A stretch of 64,000 nucleotides of DNA from Acidihalobacter yilgarnensis (GTDB lineage: Bacteria > Pseudomonadota > Gammaproteobacteria > DSM-5130 > Acidihalobacteraceae). Below are positions 1 to 10,400 of this stretch, in pieces; positions within the stretch are counted from its first letter, which is position 1, and the number at the start of each line of letters is the position of its first letter. The notes beneath the pieces were generated by a model. It was not told the DNA's origin and made no database searches. It saw only the letters and a program-made list of their open reading frames with translations. Location of the stretch: assembly GCF_001753245.1 (NCBI RefSeq), contig NZ_CP017415.1, positions 2,784,040 to 2,848,039 of the forward strand, in the 5' to 3' direction. The translations under genes and the position numbers were made by a program.

Positions 1-1
1 A

Positions 2-558
2 GAAAAAGGTGTGCTCACAGACCGGCTCCGAGAGCGGGAGATCATTCTTGACGACGGGTATGCTCCTGTCGAATTCGTCGAGGGGGCATGGTCAATCCGG
101 ACGGCACTTTCCGCAAAGCTGATTTGGTGCTCTATTCGCCGGAAATGACTGGTCCAAAATTCGCGCAACAGTCCTGCCTTCCCATTTCTGTGGGAGGCCA
201 CCTTGATGTCGATCGATATGGGCAAGCCAGGGAATTACATAATGTGTTTGCCGCAGGCGATTGCGCCAGTCATGAAGCCCCTCCGCCATGGGTGCCGCAT
301 CAGGCCCATATGGCACAGCTACGCGCCAAAGCGGCGGCACGAAACATGAAGGCCGTGCTAGCCGGAAAGAGCGCAACCAATCGCTATCGCCACGAACTTT
401 CGTGCATACTGGATATGGAGAATGACGCGTTATGGATGCACGTCTCTGAAGACGGCAAACCACCATTCTGGAATATTTTTCCTAGACGCTCAAAAATACT
501 GATTCGCGTTAAAGGGTCGTTCGAGTGGATATTTCTATATTATCTTCGGCATTTATAA
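2..558 (+). pseudogene. Sulfide:quinone-reductase-like flavoprotein, C-terminal part, frameshifted
   Basis: The gene enters from the left edge. The C-terminal part shows the FAD-contacting NVFAAGDCA motif, a VPHQAHMAQLRAKAAARN stretch and a C-terminal membrane-facing tail as in sulfide:quinone reductases and flavocytochrome c sulfide dehydrogenases, which pass electrons from sulfide to quinone or cytochrome. Upstream coding (TDRLREREIILDDGYAPVEF) lies in frame 2 and switches to frame 1 near position 86, so one base appears missing. Either the gene is broken or the base is a sequencing error; the ATG at 88 falls inside the domain and is unlikely to be a true start. Exact substrate cannot be assigned because the N-terminal part, with its catalytic cysteines, is outside the window. 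Confidence 0.6.
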
Positions 559-699
559 AAACCACTGAAATCTAAAATTTCAACAACCTGCTGTTAAATC
601 TGCGTATTTTTCGTTCATTCGCTCACCCGTTTCGCCGCCATCAGGACATCACCGTTCTAGGATCGACTTTTTCAACGGCGCGAGGGGTGCGCAATCGAG

Positions 700-1060
700 C
701 GATTGTCCATGCGCAAAATCCGAGATGTTTTGCGACGGCAGCTCAAGATGCAGCTATTTGTTCGCGCTGACCATGATACTTAAAGCCGACCGCTGCCTGA
801 CATTGACCGACACTCCATCAGCCCCGGCGTAGCTCTGCCGTTGCTGTGGGAAGATAGTATCCTGCGACCCCCTGGAGACTCTGCCGATACCGGGTAAGCT
901 TGATCTGGTTGCGCTAGGCCCATCGCGCCGACAAGCAGTGTTCGTCGACTACGCCGGGTAAACAGCCGAGATCATCGGCCCCTCCTCCCCCATCGATTCC
1001 GTCTCAAGCCGATACCATCCTCGACCGCCTCGTACACGACAGCTATCGTAGCTGATCTCC
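700..1060 (+). mobile_element. Decayed IS21-family istA/istB remnant
   Basis: No open gene is left here, but short stretches read as IS21 proteins: MRKIRDVLRRQLKMQL from 709 resembles the IstA N-terminus, VFVDYAG at 938-958 is the IstA catalytic-core motif, and DTILDRLVHDSYRS at 1011-1052 is the IstB C-terminus. They occur in the expected istA-istB order but far too close together, so most of the element has been deleted. The rest of 559-1142 shows nothing else recognisable. Confidence 0.5.
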
Positions 1061-1142
1061 GGTCCGCTTGATGCCCCAAGGACCTCAAATAAGGGAGCGT
1101 CTGGCTCATGGCCGCGAGGGTGGCGTGGCGCCACATGCGCAA

Positions 1143-1832
1143 TTACATACCATGCTTGATACCTGCACGTACCAGCCACCAGTTGACCGGATAAGAGGTC
1201 ATGAATCCGATTGTCATCCCGATCTGCATCATGAACCAGAACAACGGATTTGCTGCATCGAGACCTCCTGGGAACCAGGCCATCTGCACCAGTGCCATCC
1301 AACCGAAGAGCCCCACTTCAAAAGCGATGAGCGAGAAGGTGTCGGCCTTGAGTGCCTTGCTGAAGGCTCGCCAGCGGTTAGATTCCCCCATGGCTCGAAT
1401 CGGCAAATATTGAAACAGAATGCCGATTACGTAGGCTAGACTGAAATCGAAGAAGTACGATGTCAGCAATGTGGAGCCGAACAACGTCAGGCCACTCAAA
1501 TAAAGTCCTGTATCAGATACGATGTCACCAAGTGTACAGCCGCTTCCACAATGCGTCGTGGAGATGAAAACACCTTGCCAGAACGGTTTTTCCCCGCTGT
1601 GGTGATGTGTGCCAGCAGCGGCACTTGCCATTTTCGGTACACGTCCGAATTTGAGATAGGCCCACCAACCAAGTGGCCCCATGTAAAGGCCGGTAATCGG
1701 CCATGCGATCTCCATGATCTTCATCTGCTGCCGCCGCCCGTTAACAATGTCCACCACGATAACGATCGCTGATACTAGGCCGAAAGCCAGCGCGATCCAT
1801 GCCAGCCAAACCAAAGTACTTGGTTGTAACAT
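1143..1832 (-). CDS. DUF4396 integral membrane protein
   Basis: A 229-residue polytopic membrane protein of the DUF4396 family, recognised by the central HCGSGCTLGDIVSDTG motif and the C-terminal PVNWWLVRAGIKHGM. A His-rich stretch (GTHHHSGEKPFW) precedes the central motif. The start at 1832 is chosen because GGGGGAG lies four bases upstream; a longer frame begins at 1871. The biochemical role of the family is not established. Its position beside SHOCT, CopZ, CopA and CueR genes suggests a link with metal handling, which is inference from context. Membrane segments are evident around the N-terminal LVWLAWIALAFGLVSAIVIVV and in the C-terminal half. Confidence 0.8.
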   Translation of the reverse strand: MLQPSTLVWLAWIALAFGLVSAIVIVVDIVNGRRQQMKIMEIAWPITGLYMGPLGWWAYLKFGRVPKMASAAAGTHHHSGEKPFWQGVFISTTHCGSGCTLGDIVSDTGLYLSGLTLFGSTLLTSYFFDFSLAYVIGILFQYLPIRAMGESNRWRAFSKALKADTFSLIAFEVGLFGWMALVQMAWFPGGLDAANPLFWFMMQIGMTIGFMTSYPVNWWLVRAGIKHGM

Positions 1833-2213
1833 CGTCTCCCCCAAAAAATGATGCGTACTGTAGGGCCACACAACACAATCAGCGTATGACCAACGCCAAA
1901 CGTGTGTTCAGGCCATTGTGAATGGCCTCATCATGCCGTTATCTTCTTCTTGCTCGGAGGATACGGCAAAGTCGCGACATATAAGGATACTGGTGTTTGT
2001 GCGTTGGTGAGACGGCGCCCGACAACACGACAGCTTCAGCATGTCTCACATGCACGGGATCCTTCCAACCGCCGCGCCCATATGCACCTCTAACTGGCTG
2101 GATCCGTAGTGCGGGCGCCAAAGATTAAAGCAAGACTTGCGCGCGTAATCGACGCTTGCAACACGCACCGGCGAGTGGTATCCATTTGTTTGCTTATTTT
2201 CTTGCTACTCCGC
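1833..2213. other. Intergenic region with one short hairpin
   Basis: No convincing gene in either strand. A perfect 7-bp hairpin (GGCCATT, loop GTG, AATGGCC) lies at 1911-1927 but has no T-run on either side, so a terminator is not supported. The weak overlapping reading frames in both strands have no family resemblance. Confidence 0.4.
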
Positions 2214-2474
2214 TCAGTGCTCGAGATCGCGCCGCATGCGCTCGAAGGTTTCACGATCAATCTCGCCTTGCGCATATCGCTCGCGAAGCATATCCAGCGC
2301 CGGATCTCGGATCGGTTTGTCGAGCGGTAGTTGTTCTTGCCGCCCCCAGCCAGCGCGCGCCACAGTCACGATGACCCATACCACGACGATCAAAATCAGC
2401 AACATGCCCAGCAATCCCATGACCGGCATCCCCCACATCGCACCGAAAAATCCGTCAGATCCATAACCTGGCAT
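2214..2474 (-). CDS. Small SHOCT-domain membrane protein
   Basis: An 86-residue protein with one long hydrophobic segment (about residues 18-40, VMGLLGMLLILIVVVWVIVTV) followed by a C-terminal SHOCT domain ending LRERYAQGEIDRETFERMRRDL, the characteristic two-helix motif. Such proteins are common beside copper and other metal-efflux genes, but the SHOCT domain only implies oligomerisation, so function is unknown. The N-terminus is Met- and Gly-rich (MPGYGSDGFFGAMWGMPVMG). It lies in the same direction as the downstream part of the cop cluster. Confidence 0.85.
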   Translation of the reverse strand: MPGYGSDGFFGAMWGMPVMGLLGMLLILIVVVWVIVTVARAGWGRQEQLPLDKPIRDPALDMLRERYAQGEIDRETFERMRRDLEH

Positions 2475-2490
2475 ACTGACTCCCTCCCCT

Positions 2491-2746
2491 TTAAATCATT
2501 TTGGTTTTTGACAACAGAGCATCGAGCTCTGGCTTCTGATTGGCAAAGGTACCCCACAGCGCTTGCGTGCCAATTACCGTGATGGGCGCCACTCGCACGC
2601 CGTAATCCATCTTGGCTTCATCCGCAATACCGGGCATTGTGATATCGCGTTCTTCGAATTCGACACCACGTGCCTGTAGATAGCGCCGTACCGCGGCGCA
2701 ATCAGGGCAACCTGGGCTCGTTGTACAGGAATATGCGATCAGGCAT
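2491..2746 (-). pseudogene. Glutaredoxin-family protein, frameshifted near its start
   Basis: Reading from the ATG at 2746 gives MPDRIFLY, then the frame is lost; one frame over it continues as TSPGCPDCAAVRRYLQARG, with the CPDC redox motif, through VRVAPITVIG (the cis-Pro loop) to a stop at 2491. An extra A in TACAACGAG explains the shift. The joined product would be about 84 residues, the normal size of small glutaredoxin-like proteins placed next to copper chaperones. No good start codon exists in the downstream frame alone, so the gene is either broken or carries a one-base sequence error. Confidence 0.65.
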
Positions 2747-2766
2747 GATTGTCAGTGTGCAGGGCT

Positions 2767-2973
2767 TTAGCCCTGCACCTCCGCTTGATAACCCTCCTTT
2801 TCCACCGCCGCGATCAGCGGAGTCGCGTCAGTTTGACCATATACGATGGCCTTGCCTGGTTTCAATGTAACCTCGGCCTTGCTCACGCCGGGCACACCCT
2901 CCAGCGCCTGCGTCACCGCGCGTACGCAATGTTCGCAAGTCATACCGGTGATTGTCAGTTCAATATCATTCAT
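2767..2973 (-). CDS. copZ: Copper chaperone, single HMA domain (CopZ-like)
   Basis: A 68-residue heavy-metal-associated domain with GMTCEHC at residues 10-16, whose two cysteines would bind Cu(I). This is the usual full length for CopZ-type cytosolic chaperones that hand Cu(I) to a CopA ATPase, and copA lies about 470 bases upstream in the same strand. AGGAG stands upstream of the ATG. A small stem (CAGGGC, loop, GCCCTG) overlaps the stop codon at 2761-2776 and could dampen read-through into the glutaredoxin locus. Confidence 0.9.
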   Translation of the reverse strand: MNDIELTITGMTCEHCVRAVTQALEGVPGVSKAEVTLKPGKAIVYGQTDATPLIAAVEKEGYQAEVQG

Positions 2974-3036
2974 GTGTTAGCTACTCCTCTGTTGGCAATG
3001 AAGTGATTGTACGCACAAGGATCATGCGTGAATGTG

Positions 3037-3431
3037 CTAAGCGCGCAGCGTCTCGGCCACGCGCTTGAGTTTCACTCGAATCTCACTGCTGAGCTGGGTA
3101 ATTTGCGGCTTATCCACCATGCCCAGTACGGCGGCCGGATCCATGAATACAACACTCACGGAACGGCCGCTTTCTTCTCGCACCACTATATTGCAGGGCA
3201 ACAGGGCGCCGATGTCTGGCTCGGCCTCCAACGCCTGATGCGCATACTGAGGATTGCAAGTCCCGAGGATGACATAGGGCTTCCTGTCAATGCCCAGTTT
3301 GGTCTTCATTGTGGCCGCCACGCCAATCGTAGTCAGGGCACCAAAACCCTCGACCTTGAGCGCCCAGTACCCCGTTGAACGGTCATATTGAAATCGCCCA
3401 GACCCGGTGCGGTAAAAACATATTGACTCAT
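3037..3431 (-). pseudogene. DUF302 protein, frameshifted
   Basis: A start at 3431, preceded by AGGAG, reads MSQYVFTAPGLGDFNMTVQR and then leaves frame. The following frame reads ALKVEGFGALTTIGVAATMK, then YVILGTCNPQYAHQALEAEP and LLPCNIVVREESG, the diagnostic DUF302 core. One G appears to be missing in the GGGCGCTC stretch near 3365. The remaining frame (from a GTG at 3321) lacks the first strand and helix of the domain. DUF302 proteins often accompany copper-translocating ATPases; the function is unknown. Decay and sequencing error are both possible. Confidence 0.65.
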
Positions 3432-3447
3432 GCTTGATATCTCCTAT

Positions 3448-5964
3448 TCAGGGATGGGTAGGCTCAAGCTGATGGGTTGAAGAGCCGTTCGATGATACGG
3501 GTGCAACGAAGGCATTAAGTCTCTTGAGTCGCAGACTGTTGCCGAGCACGAAAATTGACGACAGCCCCATCGCCACGCCGGCCACCATCGGACTGAGATG
3601 CACGCCGACGGGTGCTGCCACGCCAGCTGCGATCGGAATTAGCAGAATATTGTAGAAAAAAGCCCAGAACAGGTTGCCTCGGATATTGCCCAATGTACAC
3701 CGCGCGGCATCTAGTGCCGTGATGACTTCACTCAACTGGCCACGCGTGAGTGTCACATCGGCTGCCTCAATGGCGATATCCGTTCCCGAGGCAAGTGCGA
3801 TGCCCACATCGGCCTGAGCCAGTGCTGGCGCATCGTTGATACCATCGCCCACGAAGGCTACGCGCTCGCCTTTGTCTTGCAGTTCGTTGACGACTCTGGC
3901 CTTGTCCTGCGGTAGCACCTCCGCATGGACTTCGTCGATACCCAGCGCCGACGCCACCGTTTGCGCCGTGCGCCGTGCGTCACCGGTCACCATGGCCACA
4001 TGCAACCCTCGCTTGCGCAGGGCTTGAATTACCGCGCGGGCCTCTGGTTTGATGCGATCCTCAATCGCCAACCAGCCAAGCAAGATTTCGTCGGCGCTCA
4101 CGAATATTACAGTACGTCCGGTGCCTTCCAGGTCTGCGGCCTTTTCGGTGAATACGTCCAGATCAACACCCTCTCGCTCCAAGAAACGACGTGCACCGAC
4201 TCGAATCACCCTCCCCTCGATGTATCCCTGGATGCCATGCCCGGCAACCGCACGAAAATTCTCGACCACCGGCAACGCCAGGCCACGCTCCTTTGCCGCA
4301 GTGGTAATCGCCCGGCCCAGAGGGTGTTCGGAGGCCATTTCCAGTGCCGCAGCCAAACGCAACACGCTCTCGACCTCCGGCCCGCCTTGTTCTGCCAACG
4401 AGGGAAGGCCCTGTGTCAACGTTCCGGTCTTGTCGAACAGAACGGTATCGACATGCGAGAGCGTTTCCAATGCCTCGCCCTTACGGAATAGCACACCGAG
4501 TTCCGCTGCTCGCCCTGTGCCGACCATGATGGCCGCAGGCGTGGCCAATCCCATCGCGCAGGGGCAGGCCACCACCAGTACAGCAACGGCCGCCACCAAC
4601 GCAACGCTGACGTTCCCGGCCACGACCAACCAAACGCCAAAGGTTACCAATGCGATGACCAGCACCATGGGTGTGAATATACGTATCACGCGGTCTGCCA
4701 GCCCTTGGATCGGCAGCTTACCGGTCTGTGCGCTTTCCACCAGCTTGACAATCTGTGCGAGCACCGTGTTACGCCCCACGGATGTTGCCGCTACCACCAG
4801 TCGACCGTCCAGATTGACCGTGCCACCGATCACTTCGTCACCCTCGCCTCTGGAAATCGGTAGTGGTTCGCCAGTGAGCATGGCTGCGTCTACATGCGCT
4901 TGGCCGTCGACCACACGGCCATCCACTGGAATGCGCTCGCCGGGCCGCACCACCAACCGATCACCCACCTGCAGCTGCGCTACCGGCACATCTTGTTCGA
5001 CTCCCGTCTCATCCAGCCGATGCGCGGTCTTCGATTGCAACCCGACGAGCTTGCGAATCGCCGCCGACGTACGTCCCTTGGCCAATTCCTCCAGATACTT
5101 ACCTGCCAGCACCGCGGCGATGACGACCGCTGCCGAGTCAAAATACACATGCCTCGCCTCGGGGGGGAACCACGCGGGCGCCAAGAGCACGAAAACACCA
5201 TAGGCCCAAGCGGCACCGGTTCCTGTAGCCACCAGGGAATTCATATCGGGCGATAGATGCCGATAGGCAATTAGGCCAGGCCGGAAAAAGCGGCGCCCAG
5301 GCCCGAACAGCACCACAGAGGCCAACAAGAGTTGCACCCATTCCCAAAAATGGGCGAATGGACTGATCGAAGCCAGTGCACGATCCCAGGCCGGGATAAA
5401 AGTCGCTCCCATGGACAACACCAAAATCACGACGGCCAACCCGATGGCCAGCATCAGGTCTTGCCCCATGGCACGCAACTTAATCCGGCGCTGATCCTGA
5501 TCGGTGGTGTTTCCCGAACCATCTTCGTCGATGGTGCTGGCCGCATAACCCGTATCCGCTACTGCTGCGATCAATTCCTCCAGCGAGATCATGCCCGGCA
5601 CGTAGCGCACATGCGCGCGCTCAGTGGCGAGATTCACCTCAGCCTCCAGCACGCCCGCCTGGCGCGCGAGTCCGCGTTCTACCCGGCCGACGCAAGAGGC
5701 GCAAGTCATACCTTCCACCGCAAGATCGATTTCTGCCAGCGTAGGGCTATAACCTGTCTCGCTGATGGTTTCCGCGATACGTGCCGCATCCACTTTCTCC
5801 GGGTCGAAACGCACTTCGGCGTGCTCAGTGGCCAAGTTGACCGTTGCGCTAGCCACGCCAGGTAATTTAGCCAATGCGCGCTCGACCCGCGCGCTGCATG
5901 AGGCACAGGTCATCCCTTCGATCCCGATATCCAATTCAGCCCACGATATTGCAGCGTTCATCAT
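3448..5964 (-). CDS. copA: Cu(I)-exporting P1B-type ATPase CopA
   Basis: An 838-residue inner-membrane ATPase that exports Cu(I) from the cytosol. Order of parts: two N-terminal HMA domains, each with GMTCASC (about residues 17-23 and 85-91), membrane segments, the actuator TGEPLP loop, the CPC metal-site helix ([14 protein letters not shown]), the phosphorylation motif DKTGTLTQG, the SEHPLG nucleotide-binding motif and the hinge [11 protein letters not shown]-terminal YN and MGLSS membrane motifs match Cu(I)-specific members. Its ATG overlaps the cueR stop as ATGA, so it is co-transcribed with and coupled to cueR. Length and all key residues are normal. Confidence 0.97.
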   Translation of the reverse strand: MMNAAISWAELDIGIEGMTCASCSARVERALAKLPGVASATVNLATEHAEVRFDPEKVDAARIAETISETGYSPTLAEIDLAVEGMTCASCVGRVERGLARQAGVLEAEVNLATERAHVRYVPGMISLEELIAAVADTGYAASTIDEDGSGNTTDQDQRRIKLRAMGQDLMLAIGLAVVILVLSMGATFIPAWDRALASISPFAHFWEWVQLLLASVVLFGPGRRFFRPGLIAYRHLSPDMNSLVATGTGAAWAYGVFVLLAPAWFPPEARHVYFDSAAVVIAAVLAGKYLEELAKGRTSAAIRKLVGLQSKTAHRLDETGVEQDVPVAQLQVGDRLVVRPGERIPVDGRVVDGQAHVDAAMLTGEPLPISRGEGDEVIGGTVNLDGRLVVAATSVGRNTVLAQIVKLVESAQTGKLPIQGLADRVIRIFTPMVLVIALVTFGVWLVVAGNVSVALVAAVAVLVVACPCAMGLATPAAIMVGTGRAAELGVLFRKGEALETLSHVDTVLFDKTGTLTQGLPSLAEQGGPEVESVLRLAAALEMASEHPLGRAITTAAKERGLALPVVENFRAVAGHGIQGYIEGRVIRVGARRFLEREGVDLDVFTEKAADLEGTGRTVIFVSADEILLGWLAIEDRIKPEARAVIQALRKRGLHVAMVTGDARRTAQTVASALGIDEVHAEVLPQDKARVVNELQDKGERVAFVGDGINDAPALAQADVGIALASGTDIAIEAADVTLTRGQLSEVITALDAARCTLGNIRGNLFWAFFYNILLIPIAAGVAAPVGVHLSPMVAGVAMGLSSIFVLGNSLRLKRLNAFVAPVSSNGSSTHQLEPTHP

Positions 5965-6371
5965 CCGTCCTCCTCAAGCAAGGCGCCCAGAATCGGGCAG
6001 TCGGCGGTCGACCCGCGGCCGGGACATTGCTCGGTCAGTACCTCAAGCCCATGTCTCATGCGTTGCAAATCGGTTATTTTGAGGTCGATTTCGCGAATTT
6101 TGTTCTGCGCAAGAACCTTGACCTCATGCATGTCAGACTCTGGATAAGCGTGTAGAGAAAGTAGCTGGGCGATCTCACCCAATGAAAACCCGAGTGCCTG
6201 GGCACGTCGTATGAAACGCAGGCGAGACGCGGCCATCTCGTCGTAAAGCCGGTAATTGGCCGCTGTACGACGACTCGGCTCAATCAAACCCCGACGTTCG
6301 TAGTAACGCAACGTTTCCGCCGTCAACCCTGCTCGCTCAGCCAAGGTGCCAATACTCATTTCGTCCGGCAT
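5961..6371 (-). CDS. cueR: Copper-responsive MerR-family activator CueR
   Basis: A 136-residue MerR regulator: N-terminal helix-turn-helix ([21 protein letters not shown]), dimerisation helix, and a C-terminal metal loop [12 protein letters not shown] with Cys116 and Cys125. In E. coli CueR two cysteines in CPGDDSADC bind Cu(I) linearly; the loop here is one residue longer. The gene is the first of a cueR-copA unit and its promoter (6411-6436) has the overlong MerR spacing, so it probably activates its own operon in response to Cu(I), Ag(I) or Au(I). A decayed copy of the same gene lies at 13953-14027. Confidence 0.92.
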   Translation of the reverse strand: MPDEMSIGTLAERAGLTAETLRYYERRGLIEPSRRTAANYRLYDEMAASRLRFIRRAQALGFSLGEIAQLLSLHAYPESDMHEVKVLAQNKIREIDLKITDLQRMRHGLEVLTEQCPGRGSTADCPILGALLEEDG

Positions 6372-6410
6372 GGAAATCCCCCGTTTTTATTTCTGTCACA
6401 GCAAGCCTAC

Positions 6411-6436
6411 ACCTTACAGTTAACTACAGAGTCAAG
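6411..6436 (-). promoter_or_regulatory. CueR-type operator/promoter for cueR-copA
   Basis: Reading leftward, a -35 box TTGACT (6430-6435) is followed by an interrupted dyad centred on AGTTAACT and ending AAGGT (6411). A TAGGCT-like -10 lies about 20 bases from the -35 box. This overlong spacer with a dyad inside it is the hallmark of MerR-family promoters. A close relative stands at 14064-14089. Confidence 0.75.
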
Positions 6437-6506
6437 CCTTCATAGAAAACGATTACAGCCATTCGACTTCATGGATTCGGGTAAACGAATGAAAGGGGCA
6501 AACAAA

Positions 6507-6540
6507 TGCCAAACCTTGAAGTCAATTGTAAGGTTTGGCA
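6507..6540. repeat. Perfect 11-bp inverted repeat, CueR-like dyad without a promoter
   Basis: TGCCAAACCTT and AAGGTTTGGCA face each other across 12 bases. The inner ACCTT...AAGGT spacing equals that of CueR operators, and the position matches the rightward CueR promoter of the duplicated locus at 14163-14194. Here, however, no TTGACC -35 or -10 box flanks it and no rightward gene follows. The remainder of 6437-6700 holds nothing recognisable. Confidence 0.55.
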
Positions 6541-6700
6541 TGGAACAGTCATCTCAATGATGCGAATTGAAATCGTTTCCCACACGACGCATTAGTAGCA
6601 GGGTATAAGTCACTTCAAATTGCAGACGAGTTTTGAGCCTCTTCAATTTTACAGTCTCGGCAAAATTAAGCTCACAGTTCCCTATCATTATCTGTCCGGT

Positions 6701-7039
6701 TTAAATCGACGCATAATAAACACAATAACCATGTGGGCTGATTGCCCCGCGCACAATTTGACAATGCCCATCTCTCATCATTTTCGGCCCCATGCTTTTC
6801 ATCATGTCCCCCATCATCCCTTGCCCAGCTGCGCCTCCGGGAGGAATAAAATGCTTACACATTCCGCACATTTCCCCCTTATGCGGACGATCTTGATAAC
6901 GTGCGGATATTTTAGTTATTTTTTGGTCTGATTTCGTTTCGGCTGCAGACCCAGAGAATGGATAAAAAGCAACAACAGAAATTACCGTAAGTGATTTTTT
7001 GATCCAAGCACGTCTAGAAATAAGCTTTGAACTTACCAT
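6701..7039 (-). CDS. High-potential iron-sulfur protein with Met-rich insertion, Tat-exported
   Basis: A 112-residue protein with a twin-arginine signal (SRRAWIKKSLTVISVVAF) and the four cysteines of a HiPIP [4Fe-4S] site: Cys58, Cys61, Cys93 and Cys106, with typical contexts RYQDRPHKGEMCGMC and ISPHGYCVYY. HiPIPs carry electrons in the periplasm. The Cys61-Cys93 interval is about 15 residues longer than usual because of a Met-rich loop (GQGMMGDMMKSMGPKMM), which resembles Cu(I)-binding methionine motifs. The start at 7039 is chosen for GGGAGA nine bases upstream; a longer frame reaches 7249. The location between copA and cusCBA suggests a role tied to copper stress. Confidence 0.75.
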   Translation of the reverse strand: MVSSKLISRRAWIKKSLTVISVVAFYPFSGSAAETKSDQKITKISARYQDRPHKGEMCGMCKHFIPPGGAAGQGMMGDMMKSMGPKMMRDGHCQIVRGAISPHGYCVYYASI

Positions 7040-7430
7040 GATGATTCTCCCTATCCCATATTGTTTTCGCACTGTATGGCCAACATACAACGCCATCAGA
7101 AGCAGGAAACGTAGTGAATTCAGCCAGGCGCACGAATGAAGCATTGAAAAATTCGCCAGGGCATAAATTATATTACTAACCAGCGAGGTGTCGATGCACA
7201 ACGTGTAGTATGACATGAGCCGTATATGACGCATATCTGACAACTCCAAAATAATCCGAGAAAATTAATTTAGGTTTTCATGGCATCTGTTCTCCGAGAA
7301 TCAGGATAAGCCGTAATAGTCACAACAGCGTCCAGAATAAATCGTCGACAATCTGACTAAATTCATGTGGAATGTTGATGTTCAGTACGCGAATTACTTC
7401 TTAATGAGAAGCATAGATCACAAGTGATCT
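7040..7430. other. Intergenic region with hairpins after cusA
   Basis: No gene is supported. A perfect hairpin AGATCAC-AA...GTGATCT lies at 7415-7430, immediately after the cusA stop on the minus strand, with a second small stem CTTCT...AAGAAG near 7397-7412. They could end the cus transcript, though there is no clear T-run. Confidence 0.35.
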
Positions 7431-10400
7431 CTAGGTATGCGAGGTATTCAATCGCAGACGCCTTTTTTGCCATAAGGCGTAAATGGCTGGGATCACTAAT
7501 AGGGCTAGTAGGGCCGCCGTCAACATGCCACCCACCATCGGTGCTGCGATCCGTTTCATGACGTCGGCGCCCGCACCAGTGCTGAACATGATGGGTAACA
7601 GTCCTCCCACCACCACGGTTAATGTCATCGCCATCGGTCGCAGCCGTAACAGCGTTCCCTCGACAATGGCATGCTTCACGTCATCCCATGTATTGAGCGC
7701 ACCTCTTTGTTCGCGACGCGCGATGGCTGTATTGAGATATAGCAGCATCACCACGCCAAATTCCGCAGCGACGCCCGCGGTGGCGATAAAACCTACGCCG
7801 ACCGCGACCGAGAGCTTGTATCCCAACCAATCGAGATACCAAACACCCCCTACCAAAGATAAAGGGAGGGTTAGTAGGATAATCGCGACTTCAACCATAT
7901 TTTTGAAATTAAAATATAGCAGGAGCGCGATCAGTCCGATTACCGCCGGGACAACGATTTTTAGACGCTGGATCGCCTGTTCCAACACCTGGTACTGCCC
8001 AACCCATTGCAAGGTATAACCCGGGGGGAGACGGATGTCTTTTGTCAAAATAGCTTTGGCTTTTGCCACATAGCCACCGATGCTAGTGCCAGGTTTGAGG
8101 TCAATATATACCCAAGAATTTAGCTGGCTATTATCGCTGGTCAGCATCGGTGGCCCGCTTTCGATACGCAAGTTAGCTACCTGAGCCAATGGAATCTGGG
8201 TGCCCTGAGGAGTGGATATCCTACTTTCCATCAAAGCAGCCAAGGATTGACGCAACTCGCGGGGATAACGCAGATTTACCGGGAATCGTTCCAGACCATT
8301 CACGGCAGTGGTGAGGGTTTTTCCACCGATAGCGGTTTCTACCAGCCTATTAACGTCTGCGACTGAAAGGCCATAGCGGGCCGCTGCGGTGCGATTAGTG
8401 TCTACCACAATATAACGCCCACCAGTGCTGCGCGCTGCATAGGCACTCTGGGTACCCGGCAATTTTTGCAATAGGGTCTGAATGTTTTGTCCCAGACGAC
8501 TAAGCGTTCCAAGATCGGCGCCTGTCACCTTGATGCCAAGTGGCGTTTGCAAGCCTGTAGTTAACATGTCCACCTGGCCCTTGATCGGCTGCGTCCATGA
8601 GTTTGACAAACCGGGGATGCGGAGTGCCTGATTGAGTGATTCAATCAATTTTTCAGTAGTCATCCCGGCGGGCCAACTTGCGCGGTCTGTTAGATTAACG
8701 ACGGTCATAAACATGGAGATCGGCGTAGGATCGGTCGCTGTTTGCGCGCGTCCAGCCTTGCCGAAAACGCTTTCAACTTCAGGAAATGTTTTGATGATGC
8801 GATCGGTCTGTTGCAGTATTGCGGCCGATTGGCCAATTGAGATAGACGGATCTTGTGAAACTGGCATATAGAGCAAGGTACCTTCATTTAATGGCGGCAT
8901 AAATTCTGAACCCAGATGTCTCCAAGGAAAATACAAACTTACAACCGCGATGAAGGCCAGTGAAATCACGATCCACGGGACACGCAATACGCCATGGATC
9001 AATGGGCGATAGAGCAATGTCAGCAGCCGATTCAAGGGATTCTGTCCTTCTGATCGGATACGACCACGGATAAACCATGCCATCAAAACAGGAACTAGTG
9101 TGATCGATAAAATGGCCGCAGCAGCCATGGAATAAGTCTTGGTGAAAGCCAATGGCCGAAATAACTTACCCTCCTCCCCACCGAGTGCAAAAACCGGAAG
9201 GAAAGACACCGCAATAATCAGTAGAGAGAAGAAGAGTGAAGGCCCAACCTCCGATGCAGCCAGTCGAGCGATCACCCAGGGATTTTCACCTGGTTTCCTC
9301 TCCATGTGCTTGTGCATGTTTTCAATCATCACAATGGCGGCATCGACCATGGCTCCGATAGCGATAGCGATGCCCCCCAGAGACATGATGTTGGCAGAGA
9401 TGCCTTGTGCCCACATGACCAAAAAGGCTGCGAGAATACCTAGTGGTAAAGCCACGATAGCTACTAATGCCGAACGGACACGCAACAAAAACAAGATGGA
9501 AACCAGCGCAACGACTAGTGATTCCTCGAGTAATTTTTCGGTCAAGGTGTGAACGGCGCGTTGAATAAGAGGGGCTTGACTGTAGGTCGTGACAATCTTG
9601 ACACCGGATGGCAAGGAAGATCGTATGTCCTCGATTTTTTTCTCGACCCGCCGGATCACGGCATCCGCATTGGCGCCCTGATTCATCATCACAATACCGC
9701 CCACCACCGCACCTTCACCGTTAAGATCGGCGGCGCCATTAGGTAGTTGTGGGCCGAGCTGGACGCGCGCAACCTCCTTAAGTGTGATCGGAATACCATC
9801 GCGCACACCGAGCGAGGCGTCTTCCAGATCCTTAAGTGAATGTATATACCCGGTGGTGCGCACCATGTAGCTCGCCTCACCCATGTCGATGACAGATCCA
9901 CTAGTTTCGCCATTGGCGGCTCTAATGGCCCGCTCGACCTGCGGTAGCGTGAGGTTATAGGCCAGCAGGGCTTGCGGATTCACTACGACCTGGTATTCCT
10001 TGACGAGGCCACCAACAGTGGCGACTTCCGCCACACCAGGGATACCTTGCAGCTGGTACTTGAGGAACCAGTTCTGCAGGGTGGTAAGCTGACTCAAATT
10101 TTGCGTATTACTTGGATCTTTGAGCGCATATTCGTAGACCCAGTCCACACCGGAGCTGTCTGGCCCCAGCGCAGGTGTGACACCCGGCGGCAGCTTGGAC
10201 TGTACTTGGTTAAGATATTGCAGTACTAAATTACGGGCCTGATAAATATTGGTACCGTCCTTGAACAGGACGTAGACGAAGGAATCGCCGAACATCGAGT
10301 AGCCACGAACTGCCCGCGCACCAGGCACCGATTGCAATGTGGTTTCCAGCGGATAAGTCACTTGATCTTGGACAATTTGTGGCGCCTGCCCGGGATAAGA

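Noticed and set aside
1068-1439. Plus-strand frame overlapping the DUF4396 gene
   Set aside because: No family and low-complexity composition; the minus-strand gene has clear membrane and family motifs.
4049-5203. 384-codon frame opposite copA
   Set aside because: Shadow of copA, with Ser/Thr/Pro composition typical of antisense frames.
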